DNA of 57,165 nucleotides from Sulfitobacter sp. (lineage in GTDB: Bacteria > Pseudomonadota > Alphaproteobacteria > Rhodobacterales > Rhodobacteraceae). The stretch is from positions 1-57,165 of the forward strand of contig JAGXHE010000011.1 in NCBI GenBank assembly GCA_024636445.1. Direction: 5' to 3'. Made by a program: the position numbers and the translations under genes. This document shows positions 39,496 to 47,839 of the stretch, one piece after another. The notes under the pieces are model-generated. The model had not been told where the DNA came from and made no database searches. It saw only the letters and a program-made list of their open reading frames with translations. Each line of letters opens with the position of its first letter. The stretch's first letter is position 1.

Positions 39496-42400
39496 ATGAC
39501 TGATCCCGCACATATCACAGTTTCCGGCGCGCCCGAAGGGTTCGACGCCACCCGCATCCTGGCCGAACTGGCGCGGGGCGTGCCGGTGGCCCACGTGGCG
39601 CGCGATGACAAACGGCTGGCGGCGATGCGCGATGCGCTGCGGTTCTTTGCGCCCGATGTTCCGGTGATCGTCTTTCCCGGATGGGACTGTCTGCCCTATG
39701 ACCGCGTGTCGCCCAACGCCGATATTTCGGCGCAGAGGATGGCGACGCTGGCCGCGCTTGCCCACGGGATGCCGGACAAGTTTGTCCTGCTGACAACTTT
39801 GAATGCGGCTACACAAAAGCTGCCTGCACGGTCGGTGCTGCGCGAGGCCGCGTTTTCGGCACGTGTGGGCGACCGGATCAATGATGCGTCCTTGCGCGGA
39901 TTTCTGGTGCGCATGGGCTTTGTGCAATCGCCCACGGTGATCGAGCCGGGCGATTACGCGGTGCGCGGCGGCATCATCGACATCTATCCGCCCGGCGATC
40001 TGGGGCCTGTGCGTCTTGATCTGTTCGGCGATGTGCTGGACGGCGCGCGCCGGTTTGATCCCGCGACGCAACGCACCACCGAAAAGCTGGATATGATCGA
40101 GCTGGCTCCTGTGTCCGAGATCATTCTGGACGAGGCGGCGGTCACCCGGTTTCGTCAGAACTACCGGCTGGAATTCGGGGCGGCAGGCACCGACGATCCG
40201 CTTTACGAGGCGATAAGCGCAGGCCGCAAGCATCAGGGTGCCGAGCATTGGATGGCGTTTTTCCACGATCATCTCGAGACGCTGTTCGACTATCTGCCCG
40301 ATGCGGCGATCACGCTGGACGATCAGGTGACGCCGACGCGGCTGGCACGTTGGGACACGATTGCCGACCAATACGAGACGCGGCGTCTGGCGATGCTCAA
40401 CCGCTCCAAGATGGATACGGTCTATAAGCCCGCGCCGCCGCAGGGTCTGTATCTGGACGATGCCGCGTGGGAGGCCACCGTTGCAGGCCGCCGCGTGGTG
40501 CAGTTTCGCGCGCTGGCGCAGTCCACGGGTCTCGGCGTTGTGGATGCAGGCGGGCGCATCGGGCGCAACTTCTCGCCCGAGCGACAGCAGGAAAGTATCA
40601 GTCTTTTCGGCGCTTTGGCTTCTCATATTAAAGCAAAGCTCGAGGGCGGCCCCGTGGTCGTGGCAAGCTACTCTGCCGGGGCGCGCGAACGTCTGAGCGG
40701 GCTGATCGAGGATGAGGGCCTGTCCGAGACCATCCCCGTCACCGATGCCACGCGCATCGGCAAGCGGGGCCTTCATCTGGTGGTCTGGGCGCTGGAGCAT
40801 GGCTTTGAGGGGCCGGTTGACGGCAAGCAACTGACGGTGATTTCCGGGCAGGACGTGCTGGGGGACCGGCTGATCCGCCAGCCCAAACGCAAGCGCCGGG
40901 CCGAGAACTTCCTGACCGAAGCAACCAGCCTGACGCCGGGCGACTTGATCGTGCACGTGGATCACGGCATTGGCCGCTATCTGGGGATGGAGGTGATCAC
41001 CGCCGCCGGGGCAGCGCACGAGTGCCTGCTGCTGGAATATGCCGAGAATTCAAAGCTGTATCTGCCAGTGGAAAACATCGAACTGCTGTCGAAATATGGC
41101 CACGACGAAGGTCTGCTGGACCGGTTGGGCGGCGGTGCATGGCAGTCGAAAAAGGCCAGGCTGAAAGAGCGCATTCGCGAGATGGCCGACAAGCTGATCC
41201 GCATTGCAGCCGAACGCGCGCTGCGCCGTGCGCCGGTGCTTGAGCCGCCTCCGGGCATGTGGGACGCGTTCAGCGCGCGGTTCCCCTACGAGGAAACCGA
41301 CGACCAGCTGAAAGCCATCGGCGATGTGATCGAGGATCTGACCAGCGGTGCGCCGATGGACCGTCTGGTGGTCGGTGACGTGGGCTTTGGCAAGACCGAA
41401 GTGGCAATGCGCGCGGCCTTTGTCGCGGCGATGGCGGGCGTGCAGGTGGCGGTGATTGCCCCCACGACCTTGCTGGCACGGCAGCACTTCAAGAGTTTCT
41501 CGGAACGGTTTCGCGGTTTTCCGATCGAGGTGCACACGCTCAGCCGGTTTGTCAGCACCAAGCAGGCCTCCAACACCCGCGAGGCGATGTCGCGCGGCAC
41601 CGCCGATATTGTCATCGGAACCCATGCGCTGCTGGCCAAGAATACAAGGTTCAAGGAATTGGGCCTTCTGATTATTGATGAAGAACAACACTTTGGCGTG
41701 GGGCATAAGGAACGGTTGAAGCAGATGCGCTCGGACGTGCACGTGCTGACACTGACGGCCACGCCGATCCCGCGCACGCTGCAACTGTCGCTGACGGGGG
41801 TGCGCGATCTGTCGATCATCGGCACGCCGCCCGTCGACCGTCTGGCGATCCGCACCTATGTCAGCGAGTTCGACGCCGTCACCGTGCGCGAGGCGCTGCT
41901 GCGCGAACATTATCGCGGCGGGCAGTCGTTTTATGTGGTGCCGCGCCTGTCGGACCTGCCCGAGATCGAGGAGTTCCTTAAGACGCAATTGCCCGAACTG
42001 TCCTATGTCGTGGCCCATGGCCAGATGGCGGCAGGCGAGCTGGATGACCGGATGAACGCCTTTTACGACGGCAAGTTCGACGTGTTGCTGGCAACCACCA
42101 TTGTCGAATCCGGTCTGGATATTCCCACCGCCAACACGATGATCGTGCACCGCGCCGATATGTTTGGTCTGGCGCAGCTCTATCAGATACGGGGACGGGT
42201 GGGCCGTTCGAAAACCCGTGCCTATGCGTACCTGACGACCAAACCGCGTGCTAAGCTGACGCCGGTGGCCGAGAAACGTCTGCGTGTGCTGGGCTCGCTC
42301 GATACGCTGGGCGCGGGCTTTACGCTGGCCAGCCAGGATCTGGACATTCGCGGTGCGGGCAACCTGCTGGGCGAAGAACAGTCGGGGCAGATGCGCGATG

Positions 42401-42966
42401 TCGGGTTTGAATTGTACCAGTCGATGCTGGAAGAGGCGATTGCCAAGATCAAGGCAGGCGAGATGGAAGGCCTGAGTGAGGCCGACGAACAATGGGCGCC
42501 GCAGATCAATCTGGGCGTTCCTGTACTTATTCCCGAGGATTATGTACCGGACCTGGATGTGCGTCTGGGCCTCTACCGTCGTCTGAGCGGTCTGAGCACC
42601 AAGGTCGAGCTGGAAGGCTTTGCCGCCGAGCTGATCGACCGGTTCGGCACGCTCCCGCGCGAGGTCAACACGCTGATGCTGGTGGTGCGGATCAAGGCGA
42701 TGTGCAAACGCGCCGGGATTGCCAAGCTGGACGGCGGGCCGAAGGGGGCTGTGATCCAGTTCCACAAGGACAAGTTCGCCTCGCCCGAGGGGCTGGTCAC
42801 CTTCATTCAGGATCAGCGCGGGCTGGCCAAGGTCAAGGACAACAAGATCGTGGTGCGCCGCGACTGGAAATCCGAAGGCGACAAGATCAAGGGGGCCTTT
42901 GCCATTGCCCGCGATCTGGCGGAAAAGCTGGTGGCCGAGAAGAAGAAGACCCGCAAAAAGGCCTGA
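39496..42966 (+). CDS. mfd: Transcription-repair coupling factor
   Basis: A 1156-residue Mfd. The UvrB-like N-terminal module is followed by an RNA-polymerase interaction domain (LIVHVDHGIGRYLGME) and a RecG-like motor with Walker A GDVGFGKTE and DEEQ box (IDEEQHFGVGHKE). TRG motif and C-terminal domain are present. It frees RNA polymerase stalled at DNA damage and recruits UvrA. The start codon at 39496 follows the SufBCD-type gene by 34 bases. Its stop is 3 bases from the convergent transporter gene's stop. Confidence 0.98.
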   Translation: MTDPAHITVSGAPEGFDATRILAELARGVPVAHVARDDKRLAAMRDALRFFAPDVPVIVFPGWDCLPYDRVSPNADISAQRMATLAALAHGMPDKFVLLTTLNAATQKLPARSVLREAAFSARVGDRINDASLRGFLVRMGFVQSPTVIEPGDYAVRGGIIDIYPPGDLGPVRLDLFGDVLDGARRFDPATQRTTEKLDMIELAPVSEIILDEAAVTRFRQNYRLEFGAAGTDDPLYEAISAGRKHQGAEHWMAFFHDHLETLFDYLPDAAITLDDQVTPTRLARWDTIADQYETRRLAMLNRSKMDTVYKPAPPQGLYLDDAAWEATVAGRRVVQFRALAQSTGLGVVDAGGRIGRNFSPERQQESISLFGALASHIKAKLEGGPVVVASYSAGARERLSGLIEDEGLSETIPVTDATRIGKRGLHLVVWALEHGFEGPVDGKQLTVISGQDVLGDRLIRQPKRKRRAENFLTEATSLTPGDLIVHVDHGIGRYLGMEVITAAGAAHECLLLEYAENSKLYLPVENIELLSKYGHDEGLLDRLGGGAWQSKKARLKERIREMADKLIRIAAERALRRAPVLEPPPGMWDAFSARFPYEETDDQLKAIGDVIEDLTSGAPMDRLVVGDVGFGKTEVAMRAAFVAAMAGVQVAVIAPTTLLARQHFKSFSERFRGFPIEVHTLSRFVSTKQASNTREAMSRGTADIVIGTHALLAKNTRFKELGLLIIDEEQHFGVGHKERLKQMRSDVHVLTLTATPIPRTLQLSLTGVRDLSIIGTPPVDRLAIRTYVSEFDAVTVREALLREHYRGGQSFYVVPRLSDLPEIEEFLKTQLPELSYVVAHGQMAAGELDDRMNAFYDGKFDVLLATTIVESGLDIPTANTMIVHRADMFGLAQLYQIRGRVGRSKTRAYAYLTTKPRAKLTPVAEKRLRVLGSLDTLGAGFTLASQDLDIRGAGNLLGEEQSGQMRDVGFELYQSMLEEAIAKIKAGEMEGLSEADEQWAPQINLGVPVLIPEDYVPDLDVRLGLYRRLSGLSTKVELEGFAAELIDRFGTLPREVNTLMLVVRIKAMCKRAGIAKLDGGPKGAVIQFHKDKFASPEGLVTFIQDQRGLAKVKDNKIVVRRDWKSEGDKIKGAFAIARDLAEKLVAEKKKTRKKA

Positions 42967-42969
42967 TCG

Positions 42970-44178
42970 TCAGCCGCGATTTTCGATCCGGCCCATCCAC
43001 AGCATCAGCGCATAGCCGCAGGACACGAACAGCATGACGGCGATCATCAGCGGCACTGCGGTGCCGTTGTAAAACAGCGCCACAGGGGATGCGATGGCCG
43101 CCGCCGCCAGCGTTGAAAACGCGCCGATAACAGAGGCGGCCATGCCTGCGATATGCCCCATCGGGTCCATCGCGATGGCGTTGAGGTTGCCCACCGCAAA
43201 GCTGGCAGTGCAGAACAGTGAAAGCTGCCAGATCAGGAACAGGTAGAACTCGCCCGAAAGGTGCAGGCTGGTCACGACCATCATCGCGCTGGCGAACGCG
43301 ATCTGGGTTCCCAGCGCCCATGTCACCAGTCGCCGCATGCCCAACCGCACCACCACCAGCGCGTTGGTCAGACTGGCAAGGCCGGAGACCAGTGCCACCA
43401 GCCCGAACCAGAACGGAAAGCTGTCGCCGCGCGCGTAGACATCGGTATAGATCGGCTGGATCAGCATCAGCGTGCAAAACAGCATCGCCACGATCAGGGT
43501 CTGCACGGCGATTGACAGCCGCACCGTGGGGTGGCGGAACATTTCGATCACCGCATCGCGCATCAGGCGCAACCGCAGCGGGCGTCGCTCTGCGCGCGGC
43601 AGGGTTTCGGGCAGCCGCAGGCCGAGCCAGCCGACCGACACCACGGAAAAAACCACGAAGGCACCGAAAATGCCGCGCCATCCGGTGATCCCCATGATCA
43701 CAGCACCCATGGCGGGGGCAAAGGCGGGCACGAGTGTAAAGATCATCATCACGATGGACATGATGCGCGCCATGCCACGGCCTTCGTACAGGTCGCGGAT
43801 GATTGCCAGCGCCACGACACGCGGACCGGCGGCACCGAGGCCTTGGAAGAACCGCGCGGCCAGTACCATCGCAAAGGTATCTTCGTACCAGCCCACAATC
43901 GCGGACACGATATAAAGGCCGGCCCCCGCATAGACCACGGGTTTGCGCCCCAGCGCGTCTGACAGCGGGCCGGTAAAAAACGTGCCCAACCCCATGCCCA
44001 TCAGGAACACTGTCAGGATCAGCGCTGCCTGCGCCGCGTCGCCGCCCGTCAGCTCGTCCGCGATCTGGGGCAGGGCGGGCAACATCGCGTCGATGGAAAA
44101 CGCGATGGTGGCGAACATCATGCCCATCAGCGCGATAAATTCAACGCGACCGATGGTGGGGTCCTTGCGGGGGGTCAT
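42970..44178 (-). CDS. Multidrug efflux MFS transporter (Bcr/CflA type)
   Basis: A 402-residue membrane protein with twelve predicted helices of the major facilitator superfamily, most like the Bcr/CflA drug-resistance group (TGPLSDALGRKPVVYAG is the loop 2-3 motif; GLGAAGPRVVALAIIRDLYEG is typical of the subfamily). Substrates vary: bicyclomycin, chloramphenicol and others. The ATG at 44178 has AGGAG upstream; a frame to 44220 adds 14 unlikely residues. It is convergent with mfd. Confidence 0.92.
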   Translation of the reverse strand: MTPRKDPTIGRVEFIALMGMMFATIAFSIDAMLPALPQIADELTGGDAAQAALILTVFLMGMGLGTFFTGPLSDALGRKPVVYAGAGLYIVSAIVGWYEDTFAMVLAARFFQGLGAAGPRVVALAIIRDLYEGRGMARIMSIVMMIFTLVPAFAPAMGAVIMGITGWRGIFGAFVVFSVVSVGWLGLRLPETLPRAERRPLRLRLMRDAVIEMFRHPTVRLSIAVQTLIVAMLFCTLMLIQPIYTDVYARGDSFPFWFGLVALVSGLASLTNALVVVRLGMRRLVTWALGTQIAFASAMMVVTSLHLSGEFYLFLIWQLSLFCTASFAVGNLNAIAMDPMGHIAGMAASVIGAFSTLAAAAIASPVALFYNGTAVPLMIAVMLFVSCGYALMLWMGRIENRG

Positions 44179-44285
44179 CGGCTGTCGGCTCCTGAATTGG
44201 CGCGCAACGGCGTCATACACGCGCAGGTTTAACCCAGCGTTTTCAGGATCGCAATATAGCGAGACAGATCAGACAATTGCCGGTT

Positions 44286-44690
44286 TCAGGCGGCTGAAAT
44301 CTGCCGCTGAATTAGGCCTGCTGGCAGCAGATCAGGTGACTGCGGCAGGTAAACCACGCGGGTCAGATCCCCCAGATCGTCGAATTGCCCGGCCCATTCA
44401 CTGCTCATGGCAAAGACCGATACATTGTGGTTCACGATGTCCGACCGTTTCTGATCATAGCTGGTCTCGGGGATCACCCGCGTGACATAGCGGCAGGATT
44501 CCAGAATGTCGCGGCGCTGGGAAAAGGGCATCGCACAGCGTTTGCCCTGGATATCATTGAAGGCATCGGTAGAGCAGCCGACGATCAGGCTGTCGCCCAG
44601 TTGCGACAGGCGCTGCAGCAGGCGGACGTGAACCTGATTGAACAGATCGAAGCTGCCATAGGTCAGGACAGTAGTGGGGCTGTGTGTCAT
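44286..44690 (-). CDS. Nucleotidyltransferase-fold protein with degenerate HxGH motif
   Basis: A 134-residue protein of the glycerol-3-phosphate cytidylyltransferase (TagD/RfaE-like) fold, recognisable from TYGSFDLF at residues 10-17 and SLIVGCSTD. Normally HxGH follows; here the sequence is NQVH (residues 18-21), so the first His and the Gly are lost. The C-terminal ISSTS-type motif is also missing (LLPAGLIQRQI). It probably binds a nucleotide poorly or does something else. The frame is intact. The ATG at 44690 was chosen because homology begins there. It stands alone, with no polysaccharide genes beside it. Confidence 0.7.
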   Translation of the reverse strand: MTHSPTTVLTYGSFDLFNQVHVRLLQRLSQLGDSLIVGCSTDAFNDIQGKRCAMPFSQRRDILESCRYVTRVIPETSYDQKRSDIVNHNVSVFAMSSEWAGQFDDLGDLTRVVYLPQSPDLLPAGLIQRQISAA

Positions 44691-44958
44691 CGGGCCCGCC
44701 TTTGCATCAAGGCTATGGAACCGCTCGCGATGCTGTTGGCGCTCGCGATGCTGTCGGGGCCGTTTGAATTTCGAATGAAAACGCTCTGCGCCCTCAGAGG
44801 CGCTGCCTGTGTGTCTGCCATAATACCCGCTCAATAGATTATTTTATAATTATAGTCGGAGGCTTATGCCCCTCGTAGAGCTGAGATTACGGCATAGTGG
44901 CTGCGTTTTCCACAGTTTTTTACGCAGGTTTTTACGCAAGCGCGACAGGCTTCCCGGT
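44691..44958. other. Non-coding region with AT-rich core and short repeats
   Basis: No gene is visible in 268 bases. Features seen: a 14-base direct repeat GCTCGCGATGCTGT at 44723 and 44741; an AT-rich stretch at 44836-44859; one DnaA-box-like 9-mer TTTTCCACA at 44906-44914; and TTTTTACGCA twice, 12 bases apart (44917, 44929). Their purpose is unknown. Confidence 0.5.
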
Positions 44959-45606
44959 TCAGTCGTCTTGCGCGGACATCTCGGCGATGACTTTCGACCA
45001 CAATTCGGGTGGTTGCGCGCCGGGTACGGCGTGTTTGCCTGCGACGATGAAGGTCGGGACGGAGCTGATGCCCATCTTGCGGCTGTGCGCGTCGCGGTCG
45101 ATGATCAGCTGTTGGTCGGCATCCGAGGCCAGAAGGCGGCGCACCACGGCTGCGTCCATTTCGATGCTGTCGGCAATGTCGGCCAGCGTGTCGGCATCAC
45201 CGATATCGCGGCCTTCGACGAAATAGGCTTTGAACAGGGCGGAAACGGCGGCGGTCTGGCGGCCTTCTATACCGGACCAGTGGATCAGCCGGTGCGCATC
45301 CAGCGTGTTCGGCGTGCGTTTCATCGCCTCGAAGTCGATTTTCAGCCCAGCGGTTTTCGCGTGTTCAACCACGGGCGCATAGGCTTTCACCGCACCCTCC
45401 TTGCCACCGAACTTGCCTTCGAGATAGGCGCGGCGGTCCATGCCTTCGGCGGGCATGTCGGGGTTCAGCTGAAAGGGATGCCATTCGATCTGGAACGGAT
45501 GATCGGGGTTTTGCTCCATCGCGCGGTCCAGATAGGATTTGCCGATATAGCACCAGGGGCAGATCGGGTCGGACATGATATCGAGCTTGACGACGGCTGC
45601 GGGCAT
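44959..45606 (-). CDS. DsbA family oxidoreductase (FrnE-like)
   Basis: A 215-residue thioredoxin-fold protein without a signal peptide, so cytoplasmic. The active-site CPWC is at residues 16-19 (SDPICPWCYIG) and the cis-Pro loop reads SVPTF. It matches the FrnE/2-hydroxychromene-2-carboxylate isomerase-like branch of DsbA proteins; FrnE of Deinococcus acts as a disulfide isomerase in oxidative stress. AAGGTGA precedes the ATG. The CoA synthetase gene lies 66 bases upstream on the same strand. Confidence 0.92.
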   Translation of the reverse strand: MPAAVVKLDIMSDPICPWCYIGKSYLDRAMEQNPDHPFQIEWHPFQLNPDMPAEGMDRRAYLEGKFGGKEGAVKAYAPVVEHAKTAGLKIDFEAMKRTPNTLDAHRLIHWSGIEGRQTAAVSALFKAYFVEGRDIGDADTLADIADSIEMDAAVVRRLLASDADQQLIIDRDAHSRKMGISSVPTFIVAGKHAVPGAQPPELWSKVIAEMSAQDD

Positions 45607-45672
45607 CGGGGGTCACCTTGGTTGTTTTTTCGTCACATAGCGCGGTTTGCGCACGGATGCACCCCCAAGCAC

Positions 45673-47187
45673 CTAATGGGTGGCGTCGAAGTTGTCGCGC
45701 AGCTGGCGGCGCAGGATCTTGTTGTTGGCCCCGGTGGGCAGGGCGTCGATGTGCACATAGAGACGCGGGCGTTTGTATTGGGCAAGGCGGGTCTCGGCAA
45801 AGGTCTTGAGCGCATCGGGGTCCAGCGGCGCGGGGCCGGTGTAGAATGCGGCGATCACGCGGGTGTCGGCCTTGACCAGCACATCGGTGGCGGCGACGCC
45901 GGTGATGCCCTCGTGCGAAAGCAGCGCCTGTTCGACTTCGATGGGCGACACGCGGTAGCCGCCCGCGTTCATCATATCGTCGGCGCGGCCCAGATAGGTG
46001 ACCTGAAAATTGGCGTCCATCTTCGCCTCGTCTCCGGTCAGGAACCAGTCGTTCGCGAACCTCTGCGCGGTTTCCTCTGCAGCGCCGATGTATTCCAGCA
46101 TCAGGCCGGGGTCAGAGCGGTGCACGGCGATGATACCAGGCTGGCCGATGGGCGTCGGGGTGCCGGTGTCGTCGACGATGGCGATGTGACGGCCCGGCTG
46201 CGGTTGGCCCGAGGCGCCTGCGGTGGCCGGATTGGTCGGGCTGGCCGAGATGAAGGTGGAGCATTCCGACATGCCGTAGGCCTCGAACACCGGGGTATCG
46301 GTGGCTGCAACCCAGGCGTCGCGGATGCGGTCGGGCAGCTTTTCACCCGCGCTTAGCCCATGGCGCAGATCGGGCAGGGGCAGGGTGTTCGTACCTTTCA
46401 GCATCTGGCGGTAGACGCCTGGGGCTGCGGCAAAGATGGTGGCGCGGTGGCGGGCCAGCAGGTCGGGCAGGGCCTGTGCGGCAGTTCCGGGGGCGGGGAT
46501 CAGCGCGGTCGCCCCCAGCGTCCACGGGTCCATCAGCCCGGTGCCCAGCGTATAGGTCCAGTTGAACGCGCCCGCATGGCACAGCCGGTCATCGGGGCCG
46601 AGCCCGTACCAGCCCTGATGCATCATCCCCCGCGCCCAGATTGCACGGTGTGCATGGGCCACGGCACGCGGTTTGCCGGATGTGCCCGAGGTATAGATGA
46701 CATAGGCCAGCCGGTCAGGGTCACCCGTTGCGGCATCGGCGGGTGACAGGACGCGCATCGCTTGCAGCGCGTCCAGCGGGATGCAGCGCGCGTCGTCGGG
46801 GCAGTCCACGGCAGGATCGCGCAGAATGGCTGCGACAGGCAGTTCAGCGAGGATCGCCGCCACTTCCGTGTCAGTCAGCGCCGCCGAGGTCGGGATCGGC
46901 ACCAGCCCGGCCCAGATCGCGCCCAGATAGGCGATGGGGAAATCCACCGTATTGCCCAGCCGCATCAGCATCATCTGACCGGGCTGCGCATGGCGCAACA
47001 GCCCCGTTGCGGTGCCGCGAATGGCGTCCGTCAGCGCGCCATAGCTCCAGTCTTCGGTGTGGTCGCCGTGCAGGATGCTCAGTGCGGCCTGATCGCGGCG
47101 CGCAGTCCCTGCGTGCAGGACATGGGCGGCCATATTGAACGGCGCGGGGCAACGGGGATGCTCCCCTTGGGCAAAGACTGACAACAT
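45673..47187 (-). CDS. Class I adenylate-forming acyl-CoA synthetase
   Basis: A 504-residue AMP-dependent synthetase. The P-loop-like YTSGTSGKPRAV and the YGMSE motif in the core are clear. The domain hinge reads YLGRADDMMNAGGYRVSP and the C-terminal catalytic Lys is in GANNKILRR. Closest in feel to the benzoate-CoA ligase and medium-chain acid branches; the acid is unknown. It activates a carboxylic acid with ATP and CoA in the cytosol. The ATG at 47187 gives the N-terminus expected for the family. No beta-oxidation genes are adjacent. Confidence 0.92.
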   Translation of the reverse strand: MLSVFAQGEHPRCPAPFNMAAHVLHAGTARRDQAALSILHGDHTEDWSYGALTDAIRGTATGLLRHAQPGQMMLMRLGNTVDFPIAYLGAIWAGLVPIPTSAALTDTEVAAILAELPVAAILRDPAVDCPDDARCIPLDALQAMRVLSPADAATGDPDRLAYVIYTSGTSGKPRAVAHAHRAIWARGMMHQGWYGLGPDDRLCHAGAFNWTYTLGTGLMDPWTLGATALIPAPGTAAQALPDLLARHRATIFAAAPGVYRQMLKGTNTLPLPDLRHGLSAGEKLPDRIRDAWVAATDTPVFEAYGMSECSTFISASPTNPATAGASGQPQPGRHIAIVDDTGTPTPIGQPGIIAVHRSDPGLMLEYIGAAEETAQRFANDWFLTGDEAKMDANFQVTYLGRADDMMNAGGYRVSPIEVEQALLSHEGITGVAATDVLVKADTRVIAAFYTGPAPLDPDALKTFAETRLAQYKRPRLYVHIDALPTGANNKILRRQLRDNFDATH

Positions 47188-47325
47188 GCCAAATCGGTAG
47201 ACCGACCGCCGCGCCGTTGCAAGGTGCAGGGCAGCCGTCCTTCGGCGTTTCGCCCATGATCCCAGAGCCGACCAAACCTGCCAATAGCAGACTTGTGCCC
47301 AGCCCTTCGGCCGCGAGCTTTCGGA

Positions 47326-47805
47326 TCAGGTCAGAGTGCCGATGCGTTTCAAAAGGGCCTCAAGCTCGGTGGTCTCCATCGTCTCGAACGGATGATCCAA
47401 AAGCGCCTGTGTGCGGCGGTTCAGAATCTCAAAGGTGGTTTGAAAGGCCTCGTCCCATTCTGCTTTGGGAGCGGATGCAGGGTCGTCGGTACCCCAGTGC
47501 GCGCGGATCGGCGTGCCCTTCCATATCGGGCAGGTTTCGATCTCGAGCGATCCGCACAGGGTGATTACCAGATCCAGGGCAGGCGCGTCGTCGTCGGCAA
47601 ATTCGTCCCAGCTTTTGGAGCGTGCGGATGTGTCCATCTCCATCTCGGTCAGCAGCTTCAACGCGTGCGGATGGACGCGCCCCGCAGGTCGAGAGCCCGC
47701 GGAAAAGGCTTGGATGCGGCCGATACCGGCATCATTGAGGATGGATTCCAGCAAGATCGAGCGGGCCGCGTTTTCGGTGCACAGCACGAGTACATTCATC
47801 ACCAT
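47326..47805 (-). CDS. Low-molecular-weight phosphatase / ArsC-type arsenate reductase family protein
   Basis: A 159-residue protein with the LMW phosphatase P-loop as Cys9-TENAA-Arg15-Ser, where the common form is CTGNSxRS. Two further cysteines (LCGSLEIETC) sit where thioredoxin-linked ArsC has its redox pair, with one extra residue between them. An arsenate reductase role is therefore plausible but unproven; no ars genes are nearby. I start it at 47805 (GGGGA 8 bases upstream). The solute-binding protein gene ends 34 bases upstream on the same strand. Confidence 0.82.
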   Translation of the reverse strand: MVMNVLVLCTENAARSILLESILNDAGIGRIQAFSAGSRPAGRVHPHALKLLTEMEMDTSARSKSWDEFADDDAPALDLVITLCGSLEIETCPIWKGTPIRAHWGTDDPASAPKAEWDEAFQTTFEILNRRTQALLDHPFETMETTELEALLKRIGTLT

Positions 47806-47839
47806 TTCGTTAATCCCCGAGTGCAACGGTTCCGCGGCA

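Noticed and set aside
44723-44754. CRISPR or other repeat array
   Set aside because: Two copies of a 14-base repeat spaced 18 bases apart are too few and too short; no cas gene is nearby.
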